A stretch of 64,000 nucleotides of DNA, taken from Guadua angustifolia. Its lineage: Eukaryota > Streptophyta > Magnoliopsida > Poales > Poaceae. Every line of letters begins with the position of its first letter. Within the stretch, counting starts at the first letter, position 1. Shown here one piece after another: positions 11,601 to 21,696 of the stretch. Location of the stretch: contig JAYEVE010001204.1 of assembly GCA_036346375.1 (NCBI GenBank), positions 33,814 through 97,813 of the forward strand, read 5' to 3'. A model generated the notes under the pieces. It was given only the letters and a program-made list of their open reading frames with translations, made no database searches and was not told the origin of the DNA. Made by a program: the position numbers and the translations under genes.

Positions 11601-13131
11601 GACCTTTTGGTAATGTTGACATAGGTCCCTTGCCAGAGTAAAAATCTTTCATGCGCCTTTGTCAGGTACGGCAATTACGTAGGTGGTGTCTTGGTGCATT
11701 ATGCAGAGGACACTAGTGACCATTGCCATTGGTCGCATAAGAGTTTTTGGGGTAATCTGGTTATCTTGTCGACCAATTTTCTTCTACCAAGGGACTTTCC
11801 CCTTAGAGTATGCAGTTAATTTTGTAACACTTACGACCTCTCCTTGAACAGCTTTCTTGTTCTTTTTCTTATTCTTTTCCCTTGTGGCCTTCCGACTTGA
11901 AGGTCTTTTTGAACCTTTTGTCCTCAGAATTTTCTAAACCAGGTTGTGGTAATGTATGACCCTTATCAACCATACGGTTCCACTCGATGGCCTCATGCGC
12001 GTCCGAATACCGATCTACCATATCGAACAATTCTAATATGGTAGAGGGTGGATGAATATTGAGATCTTCTGTAAAAACGTTTATAGCGTACAACCTGCTT
12101 AAATACATGAATTACAGAATCATTAGAAATATTAGGAATGGTATTGCGAACTTCTACAAACTTTTTAATAAACTGACATAAATTTTTGCCAAAAGTTTGA
12201 CGAAGAAAATGTAAATCATCTTTCTTTCCGGGCATAGCATAACAACTTTTAAAGTTATTTAAAATCGTATGGCATAAATTTTTCCACCTAAAAATAGATC
12301 TCTCTGGTGATTGAACAGCCTAGTTCTTGCGAATCTTTTAAGGATAGTTGAGAGATAATTAGCCATTAACTTCTCATCGACACCAATAGCTTGGATGGCG
12401 GAGATATAAACTTACATGAATTCTAATAGATTCTGAGTTGCATCAAAACTTCTAGATGACCTAGCTTATACTTCTCAGGCTAGGCAACATCTCTGAGTCC
12501 TAGGAAAAAAGCTTTACATCCTGTATAAAGACCCAAACGTGCTCGCACATTAGAAATTTGGTCCATATACTCAGGAGAACGAGATTGTCACCGACCACGA
12601 TTAGGAACTTCACCTGAGGTAAGGCGTTCAAAAACGCTTCTTCACCGTGGTTCAGTCCTCCGCTGATAATTGGTGCCTTGCTGGTGTCGACCAGATGAAG
12701 AGTGTTTTATACAAGAATTGGTTTAAGACCTTGTAGACAAGGACATGGCCTGTACTTCATTAGTAACTTCTTATAAATCAACAGATAGGGATTTTATTAT
12801 TGTTGGATCAAGCTTATTATTCTCTTCTATTAGTTAGTTAGTTAAGAATTGCACTAGTCAAAATATGAATTCTTTCTACAGGAGTAACCTCCTGTAAACT
12901 ACTAGGAACCAAGTTGAGGTCTCTTTCCATCACCCTTGGGGGTGGCGGCGTGATCGGAAGCATGTGTGGGGTTGACTTCCCGAGAGATCCGGTCTCCGCG
13001 AGATTCCTGGCTAACTCTGTAGTATAGATGTTTGGCCTTATCCATGGCCTTTTGTTTTGCCACCATGAGTTGTTCATGTTGATCTTGAATGACTTTTTCT
13101 GCCACTTCACGGGTTTCACGCTCTTTGCATT

Positions 13132-14145
13132 TGTCAGCGTATTCCACTGCAGGCCGAGTCTCTGAGCCGGGTTTGGTTGATAGGAGGGCGTCTTCGCGGT
13201 TGGCAAACCCTAGCGAGTGAAAACCCTAATAACTCCCGCACGAAGGACTCGAGCCTATGAACTAAGATGACACAATGATTTTTACCCGAGTTGAGCCCCT
13301 CCACGGGGTAATAGCCTTAAATCTGCTAGATCTTTTATAGAATGTTTGAAGCTAGTACAGAGCTTTCGGGTTACAAGTTCTTCCTTAGGCTCTACTGCTG
13401 AACTTTCGATCATTCGACCCCCCTTCCCCATGCACTAGAGGGCCCTTATATAGCTCAGGCTAACGAGGGTAGGTAAAAGGGGGGTCATCATGCTGATCTT
13501 CATACATTTATTACTCCTTCCCGTGCTATCCCGTTTCTTCAGCCTCATTAAATGCCGACACATGGCTTCACCAGTCACTTGGGGATGTGACCCCTTCTGA
13601 CGGGTAGGTGAGAGGCGTCGAGGAATGGGTTTGTAGCGAAATCCTCGCGATCAAGGGACTGACACGATGAGGCCTACTGTGCGGCGCGATACGATAGGGA
13701 AGGAGACTTCGAGGTAACCACCTCGCCCACCTTTTTGCCTTGCGGCGGGGCGGCGGCGGCCTCGCCCACTGCTCGCCCGACGCCACGTGGGCGACACGGC
13801 GGCGGGCGTGCTCGCCCGCCGCCGCCGTGGCGCCACGTGGTGGGCGCCGGCGGCGAGCGTCTCGCCCGCTGCTCGCCGAAACGCCACATGGGCGGCACTG
13901 GCGGCGGCGTCTTCGCCCGCCCGCCGAGCCGCCATGTGGGTGGGCACCGGCGGCGCAGGCGCCTCGCCCACCTTTCGCCGGGCGCCACGTGGCGGCTTTG
14001 GCGAGCGTGCTTCGCCCGCCCGCTTGCCGAGCCGCCACGTGGGTTTGGCTGGCTGGCGGCGGCGTCTCGCCCACTGCTCGCCGGGACGCCACGTGGGCGC
14101 ATTTGTCGCGTCGGTGAGGTACCCTAGCATAAAGTCTGTGTGACA
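13132..14145 (-). mobile_element. LTR nested in gag; inverted relative of the solo LTR at 51.5 kb
   Basis: On the minus strand it begins TGTCACACAGACTTT and ends GGAATACGCTGACA. It aligns end to end with the solo LTR at 51,477-52,625 (TGTCGGTGTACTTTG ... GGAATACGCCGACA), including a shared GAAGACGCCCTC word and a TATATAAGG TATA box (about 13,450). No second LTR or internal region is attached, so it behaves as a solo LTR. Flanking pentamers (GCATT and TTCTA) do not match, so the target duplication is lost or the ends were altered. Confidence 0.7.
13735..14115 (-). repeat. GC-rich tandem repeats with CCACGTGG cores inside the LTR
   Basis: About seven degenerate ~55-60-bp units each carry a GCCACGTGG or close variant next to GGCGAGC/CTCGCCC words. 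They lie in the U3-like part of the LTR, upstream of its TATA box. The corresponding part of the 51.5-kb LTR carries similar units. Long ORFs on both strands here are by-products of GC richness. Confidence 0.7.
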
Positions 14146-14604
14146 TTCTACGTTGTTCATCCATCTCACTTGTAACAAGCACAGGTGTGGAAACCAGAGT
14201 AGACAGAGGGAGTGAGTGCTCCATCTTCATCCAAAGATGGGGTATAGTCAAGGCCTCGGAGACAATCTTCTGAGGTTGGGTTCTCCATTATGTTGCCATC
14301 ATCTTGGAGAGTATATTCATCATCAATTTCCATAGAATTTGCTTCATGGTTGTCTGCCTCCAAAATTATGTTAGGAATGGAATTGTGCTCACCCTTTAAT
14401 TTCTTAAGTGATGGCACTTCCGTCTCGATCTCCTCCATGCTAGCCTGAATTTCTGCTAATTCCTTTTTAGTAACGTATTTAGAATAGAAATCATACTTAC
14501 ATTCTTCTTCTGAGAGATAGTCATTGATGTTGAGATCAACGTAGTCGACAAGATCGAATGAATTTTCTTCATCCATTGCTAGGAACATTTTTTATTGTCG
14601 AAGA

Positions 14605-14621
14605 CCCTCCTTCTAGCGCCA
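14605..14621 (-). other. Primer-binding site
   Basis: Minus-strand TGGCGCTAGAAGGAGGG starts two bases inside the LTR end (CATCGACA). TGGCGC-type sites at this position prime minus-strand DNA synthesis in grass gypsy elements. It fixes the orientation of the element as minus. Confidence 0.75.
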
Positions 14622-14623
14622 AT

Positions 14624-15231
14624 TGTCGATGTTCAAGACCTAGGATGTCTAGAACGAGCTTATGAATAAAAATGATTGTGAGTCTCCGAAATCAAGAAGT
14701 TACGAAAGAGAGAATGGGGATTACTTCTTTATTAGCCAAGCAACATAACAGAGTACATAGTTTATAGAGTTTGTCTAGAATTCGAATGCTTGATTGCTCA
14801 TGTGATTACAATTGTCACCCTTGACCTAATAGCACAAATAGGCTCATTATTTATATCGAATGAAGATGCAGTAGTTATGCTCCAAAAAGTGTCGTATAAA
14901 TGTAGGGTGCCTTCCCGCCAAATGATGTCTTCTCGCCAGGGGTGCCTTTTCTAGGATAACTTTTGAGTAGTTGTGTGTACCTACCAGATAACTATCCACA
15001 CAGAGACATGTGCGAAATAACTATTTGCCCTGACCAGTTTTACTAGTTAGGGACTGCCAGTATGAAGCAATTTATAGGCTATGTTCAGCAAGTTGGTTGG
15101 AGACATAACTGACTAGCTGAAGATGGGCCTCATCCTTCTTCATGGGCTTTTTATGAGCTGTGGGCTTAAAAGTAGAGCATGGCTTTTAACTGTTATAAGC
15201 CCAATAAACATGTGGACTTTAAACTTCGTCA
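14624..15231 (-). repeat. 5' LTR of the deleted gypsy element
   Basis: It is bounded by the primer site on one side and by the AAGTG duplication on the other. On the minus strand it starts TGACGAAG and ends CATCGACA. Its last ~115 bp are repeated at 10,639-10,755. Confidence 0.75.
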
Positions 15232-15236
15232 AAGTG

Positions 15237-15596
15237 AAGCAAGACGACTGTCTCAATAATGCAACAAGCACGAGACGATTTGAGCGTTTTAAGCCTATAG
15301 AAAAGTTAAAAGGCAAGGCGTATAGTTTGTGTTCTGAAGCACTGAGTGGGTCTCAATGAAATCCACAAATATAGATCTATCACTATCTGGACACATGTTT
15401 TGCGGAGAATGAATAAAATTTCCTTCTTTTTTTTTCTAATGTTTGTGTCCACTAATTTTGTCTCGTGCATCTGCAACTTCTTTCCTCTTTTATAATAATA
15501 CAAATAGTCTGAGTCTAAACCGACACGGTATAGAAGTGGGTCAATAGATGGTGTCTACGCTTACCAGAGGTGAGTCAACGGTTTATGCCCACGGAC
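15237..15596. other. Continuation of old transposon relic; no gene
   Basis: This is the right half of the repeat split by the gypsy insertion. 15,405-15,530 matches 2,485-2,620. No gene is present. Confidence 0.45.
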
Positions 15597-16197
15597 TAGG
15601 GATGAAAACGGGTCGGATATCTCTCCCGCCCAATCCGAGATCGGATCCGGATGGATTTTACTATCCAATCGAATCCGGGACCGGATCCAGATACTTGAAT
15701 CCGGATTCGGGATCGGATTCGGAGCAACCAATATCCGGTAAATCCAAGACGGGATCCGGATATTCGGATTTTTTCTATTCGGATATCCGGATTTTTCCTA
15801 TTCAGGTATCGGATCGGATATTCATATATCAGCAAGGCCCATCCCATTTTCACTATATTTTTTCCATGTCAGCCCATTTATATTAACAATTAGTTGGTTA
15901 TATTGATTCTTAAATAGCATATTCTTTCTACGACGTTTGTTGAGTTTGATTGATATATAATTTGTTACTATAGTCGTGTACTCATATGGTTTTAATTCAA
16001 TATATATTACTCTATATATGCGTGCATTATCTGTATATCTTTATCCATTTTCGATCCGAATCCGTCTCATATCCGTATCCCGAATAACCCGAATCCGTAT
16101 CCGACTAGCTCGTATCAGGTTCCGAATCCAGAAAAAAATATAGATTAGAATACAAAAAAAACAATATCCACCTATATTCGACCCGTTTCCACCCCTA
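15597..16197. mobile_element. hAT-like MITE with TAGGG(A/G)TG(A/G)AAACGGGTC ends
   Basis: The left end TAGGGATGAAAACGGGTCGG and the right end (inverse of TAGGGGTGGAAACGGGTCGA) form a ~25-bp terminal inverted repeat. The flanking octamers CCACGGAC and CCACATAC agree at 6 of 8 positions, a worn 8-bp duplication. The interior is filled with GGATATCCGGAT/GGATCCGG words and has no coding capacity. 9,628-9,831 is a shorter sibling. Confidence 0.75.
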
Positions 16198-16832
16198 CCA
16201 CATACCATCCTATCCCTGCCGTGTGGGCCCAGGATGCCCAGGGCTGGGCATACCCTGGCGACCTACTCTTTGTTTCTTTTCATTTCTTTGGCACCCCAAC
16301 ATGTGACGTCGACAGTGAGATTGACACGCTATACTTACTTTAAAAAAATCAGAAAATAGGCCACATCGTGCATTCACTCTACGTGGTTAGGTCAAATGGC
16401 AAAGTAGATACATACGATATGCGAGCTTCACTCTCTCCACATCGCATCGCTTAAAAGTCTAGCTTACCTTTTGACTCACATTTGATACACCATTAGCATT
16501 TAGTACACAGACTTTATTTTGGAATTCCTGTAGTGAAAATTTCTGGACTTCGACCATTTATGGCCACATTTTCACAACATAGTATATTATAAATTAACCA
16601 TTAAATAAGTGCATTTAAGACCATATCAATATTCAAAACTACGTCTATTTAGTGAGAGCGAAAGCATACATCATCTCCTTTTTGCTTCTTCAATACTAGG
16701 ACCGCAATGTTGTCCCAAATTAAGAACAGCCGTTACTCGATGGCTCGTAGGCTCTCTCAGTCACGAGTCACGACAAAATTTGAACATGAGCCCACTCCCA
16801 TGCAATGCTAGGGTTGGTCTGCCGCTGCATAC
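16198..16832. other. No gene seen
   Basis: Intergenic sequence. A CCTGTAGTG word at about 16,528-16,536 resembles a CACTA right end, but no partner end is visible. Confidence 0.4.
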
Positions 16833-16835
16833 TAA

Positions 16836-17111
16836 GGGCAAGAACAATAACAAAGTCAGCTGCTTACTCCATCTTATGTCTATATCATCTAGAGTAAGCA
16901 CTAAAGCTAGCTTGTACAATAACTATCTCTAAAAGTTGGCTCTAAATATTGTACATTAACTATCTCTTCTCTCTTGTACATAACTAATCTACTTATACTC
17001 CGTACAATACTTACTACTAAATAAGTGCCAGCTCTCTTCTCTCTTCTACATAGGACAAACCTAATGCGAATGTGATAAGAATAAACTGAGATGGCCTTAT
17101 TATACATGCCT
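16836..17111. mobile_element. Tourist-like MITE, copy 2 (inverted relative to copy 1)
   Basis: TAA flanks (16,833-16,835 and 17,112-17,114) bound a 276-bp element. Its right end, read on the minus strand (AGGCATGTATAATAAGGC), matches the left end of the 3,654 copy. Its left half matches the right half of that copy. Confidence 0.75.
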
Positions 17112-17114
17112 TAA

Positions 17115-17332
17115 TGGTTAGCATTTGCACAGCTGCATGCATGACACTACTCAATACACCATTCTCACTTATTTATGTGTATTTTTCAATGTAACAGTTA
17201 GTTAAAGTACTCCATCCATTTATGAATAGATGATACTCTAGGTTCTTACAATTCCACCAAGTCATATCTATAAAAAAACTGCAGTGCAACGCAGCATAGT
17301 GTAGTATCGTATGCAACTGCTAGCCGCCCTAA
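17115..17332. other. Short unassigned spacer
   Basis: Nothing is recognised here; it ends at a Helitron-like 5' terminus. Confidence 0.4.
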
Positions 17333-17740
17333 TCTCTACTACTTCTAATTACGAGTTGGTGGCAGTGGTCCGTTCTCCCCTTCGCCCAAAACCGTCATTA
17401 TTCCGATCTTCTATACATTGGCGAACGGAGAAAGTTTTAATTCAGTTGGATATACATGCATACATCATCTGTGGCGTATCAGACTCTTATCTCAATCAGT
17501 CGATTCTATTTCCAAATACTGCAAGACCAATTCTTTTTCCATATATTGCACACATATAGCTTTTGAGTTACCATGTGCCTTTGAGTTGCCATATGCATCC
17601 TTTCCATTAAATATTTACTTGCATGTGTAGATAAGATCATCTTTTCTTTTTATCTAATCACATATGGACTTGATTAAACTGCTTGCATCATCATGCTATA
17701 TGACTATGCATGACGCGACTAAATAAGTTTGTTATCTCTA
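17333..17740 (+). mobile_element. Helitron 5' end fragment
   Basis: TCTCTACTACTTCT at 17,333, preceded by A, matches the grass Helitron 5' consensus (TCTMTAYTAMYHNW). About 55 bp (17,333-17,394) recur at 17,741-17,796. No 3' end belonging to this copy is seen before the second start, so it is a truncated sibling or a second start of a composite element. Confidence 0.55.
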
Positions 17741-18749
17741 TCTCTACTAATTCTAATTAGGAGTTGGTGGTGGTACGTCCATTCTCCAAACTCACCCCGA
17801 CACGTGTGCGCACCCGCGTGGTTGAGTGGGAAGCGAGCAGTGGCCACCCGGTAGATTAGATTGGATCATTCCGTCGTAGGAGGTAAATGAATATGCATGA
17901 CTCATTTATTGCTTTCCTTTCTCCCATTGTTCTAGCATTCGAATCAGCGGCGATTGCTCCCAGTGATTTTCGGATTGGATTGATTGATTCCCTTCCGAAG
18001 GAAGCAGAGCTCCGATTCATGGAGTTGTATCTCTTCTCGCTTCTTTCCCTTTTGATGTCTTCCTTATTCAATGATTTTTTAATCTAGATTCCATAGATAT
18101 CTCCTCGGTTGCTGAATCTATATAACTCCACCGTTTCTTGCCTCTCCTGCAGATGTGTTGAGCTTATCCGTTGAGTGGATGTAATAGGCGACTTTTCTGA
18201 TCTCGTCGATGCAGCGCAGGGGTAGGTCGCCGGTGGTGGGCGGCAAGATAGGCTCTGCGTATTTGTTGGAGCTTCCTTGTATGTGGATGATGTCAATAGG
18301 TTGAGGGAGGCACTCGTGGGGAAAGCGAGGCGGTGGAGCTAGTTGATGGGGTGGGGCTATGGTATGGCCGAAGCAAGACGTACGAGTCACGCACGCCGCT
18401 GATGGTGGCAGCCATATACGGATAACACCTACTTTTTCAATGCCTTTGCGCCCATAGGACAATAAGTGATGGCTCTTTTGGTCAATCAATCGATCTTGAA
18501 TTATGGAGTTACAAATTTATAATCCCAAGTGATGTGATATTATTATTTAAGTTTTTGAAATTAAAGATAATTTTAAGCTCGAGTTTGCAAACAAGTGCTT
18601 GGAATTTGTATGCTTCGATGAATTGATTTAAACATTTAATCATTGTACATTCAGAGTGAATATTATTATTCAGATAAAGTTAGTGCTCTTTACAAATAAA
18701 TTTTTATCGTAAATAAAATTTTCGTTGCATCTCACGGGCATATGGCTAG
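17741..18749 (+). mobile_element. Non-autonomous Helitron (about 1 kb)
   Basis: The 5' end is TCTCTACTAATTCT, preceded by A. The 3' end is CACGGGCATATGGCTAG, followed by T (CTAG at 18,746-18,749). The A|TC...CTRR|T configuration and the GTTGCA..CACGGGCAT 3' tail fit grass Helitrons, which insert between A and T without a target duplication. No Rep/helicase is present. The interior (about 18,100-18,450) is moderately GC-rich and could be captured host sequence, but I recognise no gene in it. Confidence 0.65.
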
Positions 18750-19084
18750 TTAAGATAATTTTGATATCCCTAGGTAATGATGAAGCATATCATAGATTCA
18801 TGCGGTGCCTTGCTGGTTACTACAAGCTCAAAGTTGGTCAGAGATTTAATTCTAGAAAAGAGGAAGAAAACACCCACCATCTCAAAACTTACTACCCTGT
18901 GTGGATTAATTCACCTGTATGAATTAATACGAACAAATCAAAATTGTACCCTCAAATTTATCATCTATGCCGACAAAAAAAATTTCTCATCAACATGCAC
19001 GCATGAGTTCCCAATCACAGCATGTTCTGTTCATACAATCCAATGCAACGCGATGCACCACCAACAAGACCGCATTAGCTAGGA
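18750..19084. other. 3' flank of the DUF868 gene
   Basis: AT-rich, downstream of the minus-strand gene. It probably includes its 3' UTR. No other feature. Confidence 0.4.
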
Positions 19085-20215
19085 TTACCTCCTCTTCTTC
19101 CAAAGGTAGACCACGAGAGCGAACCCACCGCCGTCCTTCAACGTCGCCTCCTCCGCCGTGGCCCACTCGGCCACCGTCGCCACGCTCCCGGCAGACGACG
19201 CCGCGGACGTCGACGCCACCGACACCGACGGCGACGAGTCGGACCCCGACCTGAACGGACCCCGCCTCCATCCCCTCCTCTCGCTGTCGCTGCTGCACCA
19301 ACTCTCCCCGCCGCCGTGTGCGGCTGCGTGGTGGTTCCTGAAAGAGCTCTGCCTTAGAACGTGCATGCCTGCGTCTTCTTCGACGTCCTTGGAGTCCGCT
19401 TCGTCGGCGTCGGCCGTCTCGAACCGGAGGACAAAGACGGCGGCACCGTCCGGAGTGAAGAGCCAGCCGTGGAGGTCCCACGAGACCCGGACGCGGCCTC
19501 GCGGGAGGTCGAGCCTCTCGCCGCCGCGGAACTTCCACCGGAGTCGGCGGACCTGGAGGGCCTTCTCACCGTCGATGGCGACCCACATGGCCGCGTCCTC
19601 CACGGCGACGGACACCTCGTGCTTCTCGCCCGCGACGGCGACGGTGGTGGTGTACGCGTCGCCGCCAGCCGTGGCGACGGCGTTCTCGCGGCGGGAGAGG
19701 AGGAGGCCGGCGGACGCCGGCGACACGAGATCACCTGCGGCCAGAACAAGCTCGCCGTCGATCGATACGTATACGATGTACCGGGAGAGGGGCTCCGGCC
19801 GGCGGGCTGCCAGGCGGGTGCGCGACAGGTCCCACGAGAACGCGACGACGTGGCCGGACACACCGAATCGCTTGGATCCGCGCCGCCGCCACGGGAGCCA
19901 CGGCCGGAGCACGAAGCGCGCTGGTGCGGCGTCCCCGGTAAGGTGGAATTCGGCGGCTAGGAGTAGGCCGAGCTTCGCTCGGGACCACGTCAGTGTGATC
20001 GCGCCGAGGTGTGTCCAGTAGACGGACGTCACCGAGGAGGCCGGCGCCGGAGACGGGGCGACGCCGCCGCCAGTGGCGGCGAAGCAGGAGAGCGGCATGT
20101 GTAGGTGGGCGCGCGGTGCACAGTGTGCACGGCAGCGGCGGCTGCTTAGATCGATTGGTTTTTGTGGGCGACTCGGGATGAAGTCGGGAGTAGTTGCACC
20201 GGTGCATCCGTGCAT
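19085..20215 (-). CDS. DUF868 family protein (plant-specific, unknown function)
   Basis: An intact single-exon frame of up to 376 residues reads on the minus strand. The DUF868 layout is clear: a VTSVYWTHLGAITLTWSRA start of the domain (about residues 62-80), a FVLRPWLPWRRRGSKRF motif, a VVAFSWDLSRTRL motif, RYIVYVSIDGELVLAAGDL, the SRRENAV segment, and near residues 226-265 RRLRWKFRGGERL, VSWDLHGWLF and AVFVLRF. Family proteins are about 280-350 residues. The first ATG (20,215) gives 376; the second, at 20,098 (MPLSCFAA), fits family N termini better and gives 337. GC content is far above the flanks. The C terminus is Ser/Ala/Glu-rich and variable. The molecular role of DUF868 is unknown. 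No interruption is seen, so it is probably functional. Confidence 0.9.
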   Translation of the reverse strand: MHGCTGATTPDFIPSRPQKPIDLSSRRCRAHCAPRAHLHMPLSCFAATGGGVAPSPAPASSVTSVYWTHLGAITLTWSRAKLGLLLAAEFHLTGDAAPARFVLRPWLPWRRRGSKRFGVSGHVVAFSWDLSRTRLAARRPEPLSRYIVYVSIDGELVLAAGDLVSPASAGLLLSRRENAVATAGGDAYTTTVAVAGEKHEVSVAVEDAAMWVAIDGEKALQVRRLRWKFRGGERLDLPRGRVRVSWDLHGWLFTPDGAAVFVLRFETADADEADSKDVEEDAGMHVLRQSSFRNHHAAAHGGGESWCSSDSERRGWRRGPFRSGSDSSPSVSVASTSAASSAGSVATVAEWATAEEATLKDGGGFALVVYLWKKRR

Positions 20216-20829
20216 ACGTAGCGGCGACTTGAGAGGGCGCCTACGAAAGTTGACGGGATCTTTTCCATCACTCGGAGCATCAATAATAATAAAGCCTACT
20301 ATTTAATTTATCATTTATTTAAATCATTTAGAGTAAATAATAAATTTACTTTTTACAATAACTATTTCTAAAGACTATCTCTAGAGAAATAATTTTGGCT
20401 ATAACACTAAAACTTGTATAATAACTATCTTTCATCCATATCATTTAGAGTAAGCATACTTGTTTTAATACAGGTTTTTTTTGCTAGCAATAGCACGTTG
20501 TTTTCTACTATGTGATGCTGGTTGCTACATGAAAGTCAGTTCTCTTCTCTTTTCTTACTCTTTCACATATGACAAAAGTAATATGTACATATTAATAGTA
20601 AACAAAAGTGGACTTGTTTTACCTACCCTCACCTGAGTGTGGAGGCATCTTCCTCATGACAAATGGGACGACAGTTTTCTTTTCCTCGCTTTCCTTCTAT
20701 CTTAAAGGCTATCACACATTGCGGCACGTGGCACATTCCCTTTTCTCTCTCATTCCCTTCCCATTAAACTCAAAATACTTTTTGAATTTTAAAATTTTTC
20801 CTGAGTTTTGGAAAACAAGTATTTTTTAA
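20216..20829. other. 5' flank of the DUF868 gene with Tourist-like MITE relic
   Basis: About 20,290-20,600 contains diverged pieces of the MITE family seen at 3.65 and 16.8 kb (CATTTAGAGTAAGCA, ACAATAACTATTTCTAAAG, GTCAGTTCTCTTCTC), partly duplicated. No promoter element can be assigned with confidence. Confidence 0.45.
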
Positions 20830-21340
20830 TCACTTTTAAAAGTGTTTTGATTAAAACTTTTTGAACCAAAAGTTTGTTAAATCAAAACTTTTCGAATTGA
20901 AAGTCTTCAGAGTTGAAAATTTTTAATTTGAATTTTTTCAAGTTGAAATTTTTTATTTAAAATTTTCCAAATTGAAACTTTTTAATTGAAAATTTTGATT
21001 TATAATTTTTTAGTTGAAAATTTTGAATTGAATTTTCAATCAAAACTTTTGAAAATTTTTGAGTTGAAACTTTCTAATTTAAAAATTTGAAATTTAAAAT
21101 ATTTGGAATTGAAATTTTTGATTTAAAATTTTTGTGTTGAAACTTTCTAATTTGAAATTTTCAAATTTAAAATTTGTGAGTTGAGATTTTCTAATTTGAT
21201 TTTTTTGAGTTGAAACTTTCTAATTTGTAATTTTCTAATTTGAAATTTTTTTATTCAAAAATTTTGAGTTAATTTTTTTGTTAAAACTTCTAATTAACAT
21301 TTTCAAAGCTAAATTTTTTAATTTAAAATTTTGTGTTAGA
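20830..21340. repeat. AT-rich degenerate array of AAATTTTGAGTTGAAA-type words
   Basis: Roughly 500 bp of short irregular units, each about 20-40 bp, are built from GTTGAAAC-TTTCTAATTTGAAATTTT variants. No ORF or terminal structure is present. It is a decayed minisatellite rather than a simple homopolymer tract. Confidence 0.75.
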
Positions 21341-21696
21341 AATGAAATAAGGGAGATTGGGGGTTGAGTAGGAACGAAGGAATGAGAAAGATAGAGGCAG
21401 ATGGAGAAGATGACACATGTCACTCTAGAAGAGTATCCTTAAAATTGTTAGAGTAAGGTTGCCATCAAACTAGTCATAGTGTTTCTTTTTTCTGTCACCG
21501 TAGCCTTTGGATACTCGACCTAGTGCATCGTATTTTTACTTCCCAAAAAGAATCTTGGATTTCCTACCTATTATGAGTTGTTAGTATCTTATAAAAGGTC
21601 ATAACTTTTTTGGCCATTTGTATTAATTTTTGTACTCTATTTAGAGCTTCTTGGGGGCACGTATCCTATGCATCATAAAATTACTGTAGTAGCACA
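21341..21696. other. No gene seen
   Basis: Intergenic spacer between the AT-rich array and the foldback. GAGCTTCTTGGGGG at about 21,645 recurs as GGGCTTCTTGGGG near 22,008 on the other side of the foldback. Confidence 0.4.

Larger units (their letters stand above)
11600..14588 (-). pseudogene. Gypsy gag region, interrupted by an LTR
   Basis: The N-terminal part is an open 140-residue acidic frame (14,166-14,588) starting just inside the primer site. It is rich in Glu/Asp. The frame is then interrupted by the LTR at 13,132-14,145. It resumes with a charged helical stretch (DKCKERETREVAEKVIQDQ) and later gag-like sequence at 11,869-12,235 (LRQTFGKNLCQFIKKF and VDRYSDAHEAIEWNRMV). The latter fits the retrotransposon gag/capsid region before the basic nucleocapsid. 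Multiple frameshifts. Assignment rests on position between PBS and protease and on the gag-like helical pattern. Confidence 0.6.
10639..15231 (-). mobile_element. Deleted, non-autonomous Ty3/gypsy retrotransposon (minus strand)
   Basis: The element runs from an LTR 3' tip (inverse of TGTCGACG at 10,639) to an LTR start at 15,231. It is flanked by exact AAGTG duplications (10,634-10,638 and 15,232-15,236). On the minus strand the order is: full 5' LTR (14,624-15,231), primer-binding site, gag with a nested LTR, protease, then an abrupt jump into the last ~115 bp of the 3' LTR. Reverse transcriptase, RNase H, integrase and most of the 3' LTR are missing. The intact target duplication shows that both outer ends are original, so the loss was internal. 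Confidence 0.8.

Noticed and set aside
13568..14251. Long minus- and plus-strand ORFs (up to 227 residues)
   Set aside because: They are produced by GC-rich tandem repeats inside an LTR; open on several frames at once and without domain content.
16526..16536. CCTGTAGTG resembling a CACTA right tip
   Set aside because: No left tip, subterminal repeats or target duplication nearby; nine bases can occur by chance.
19158..20021. Plus-strand and alternative-frame ORFs opposite the DUF868 gene
   Set aside because: Shadows of a GC-rich real gene; only the minus-strand 376-residue frame carries family motifs.
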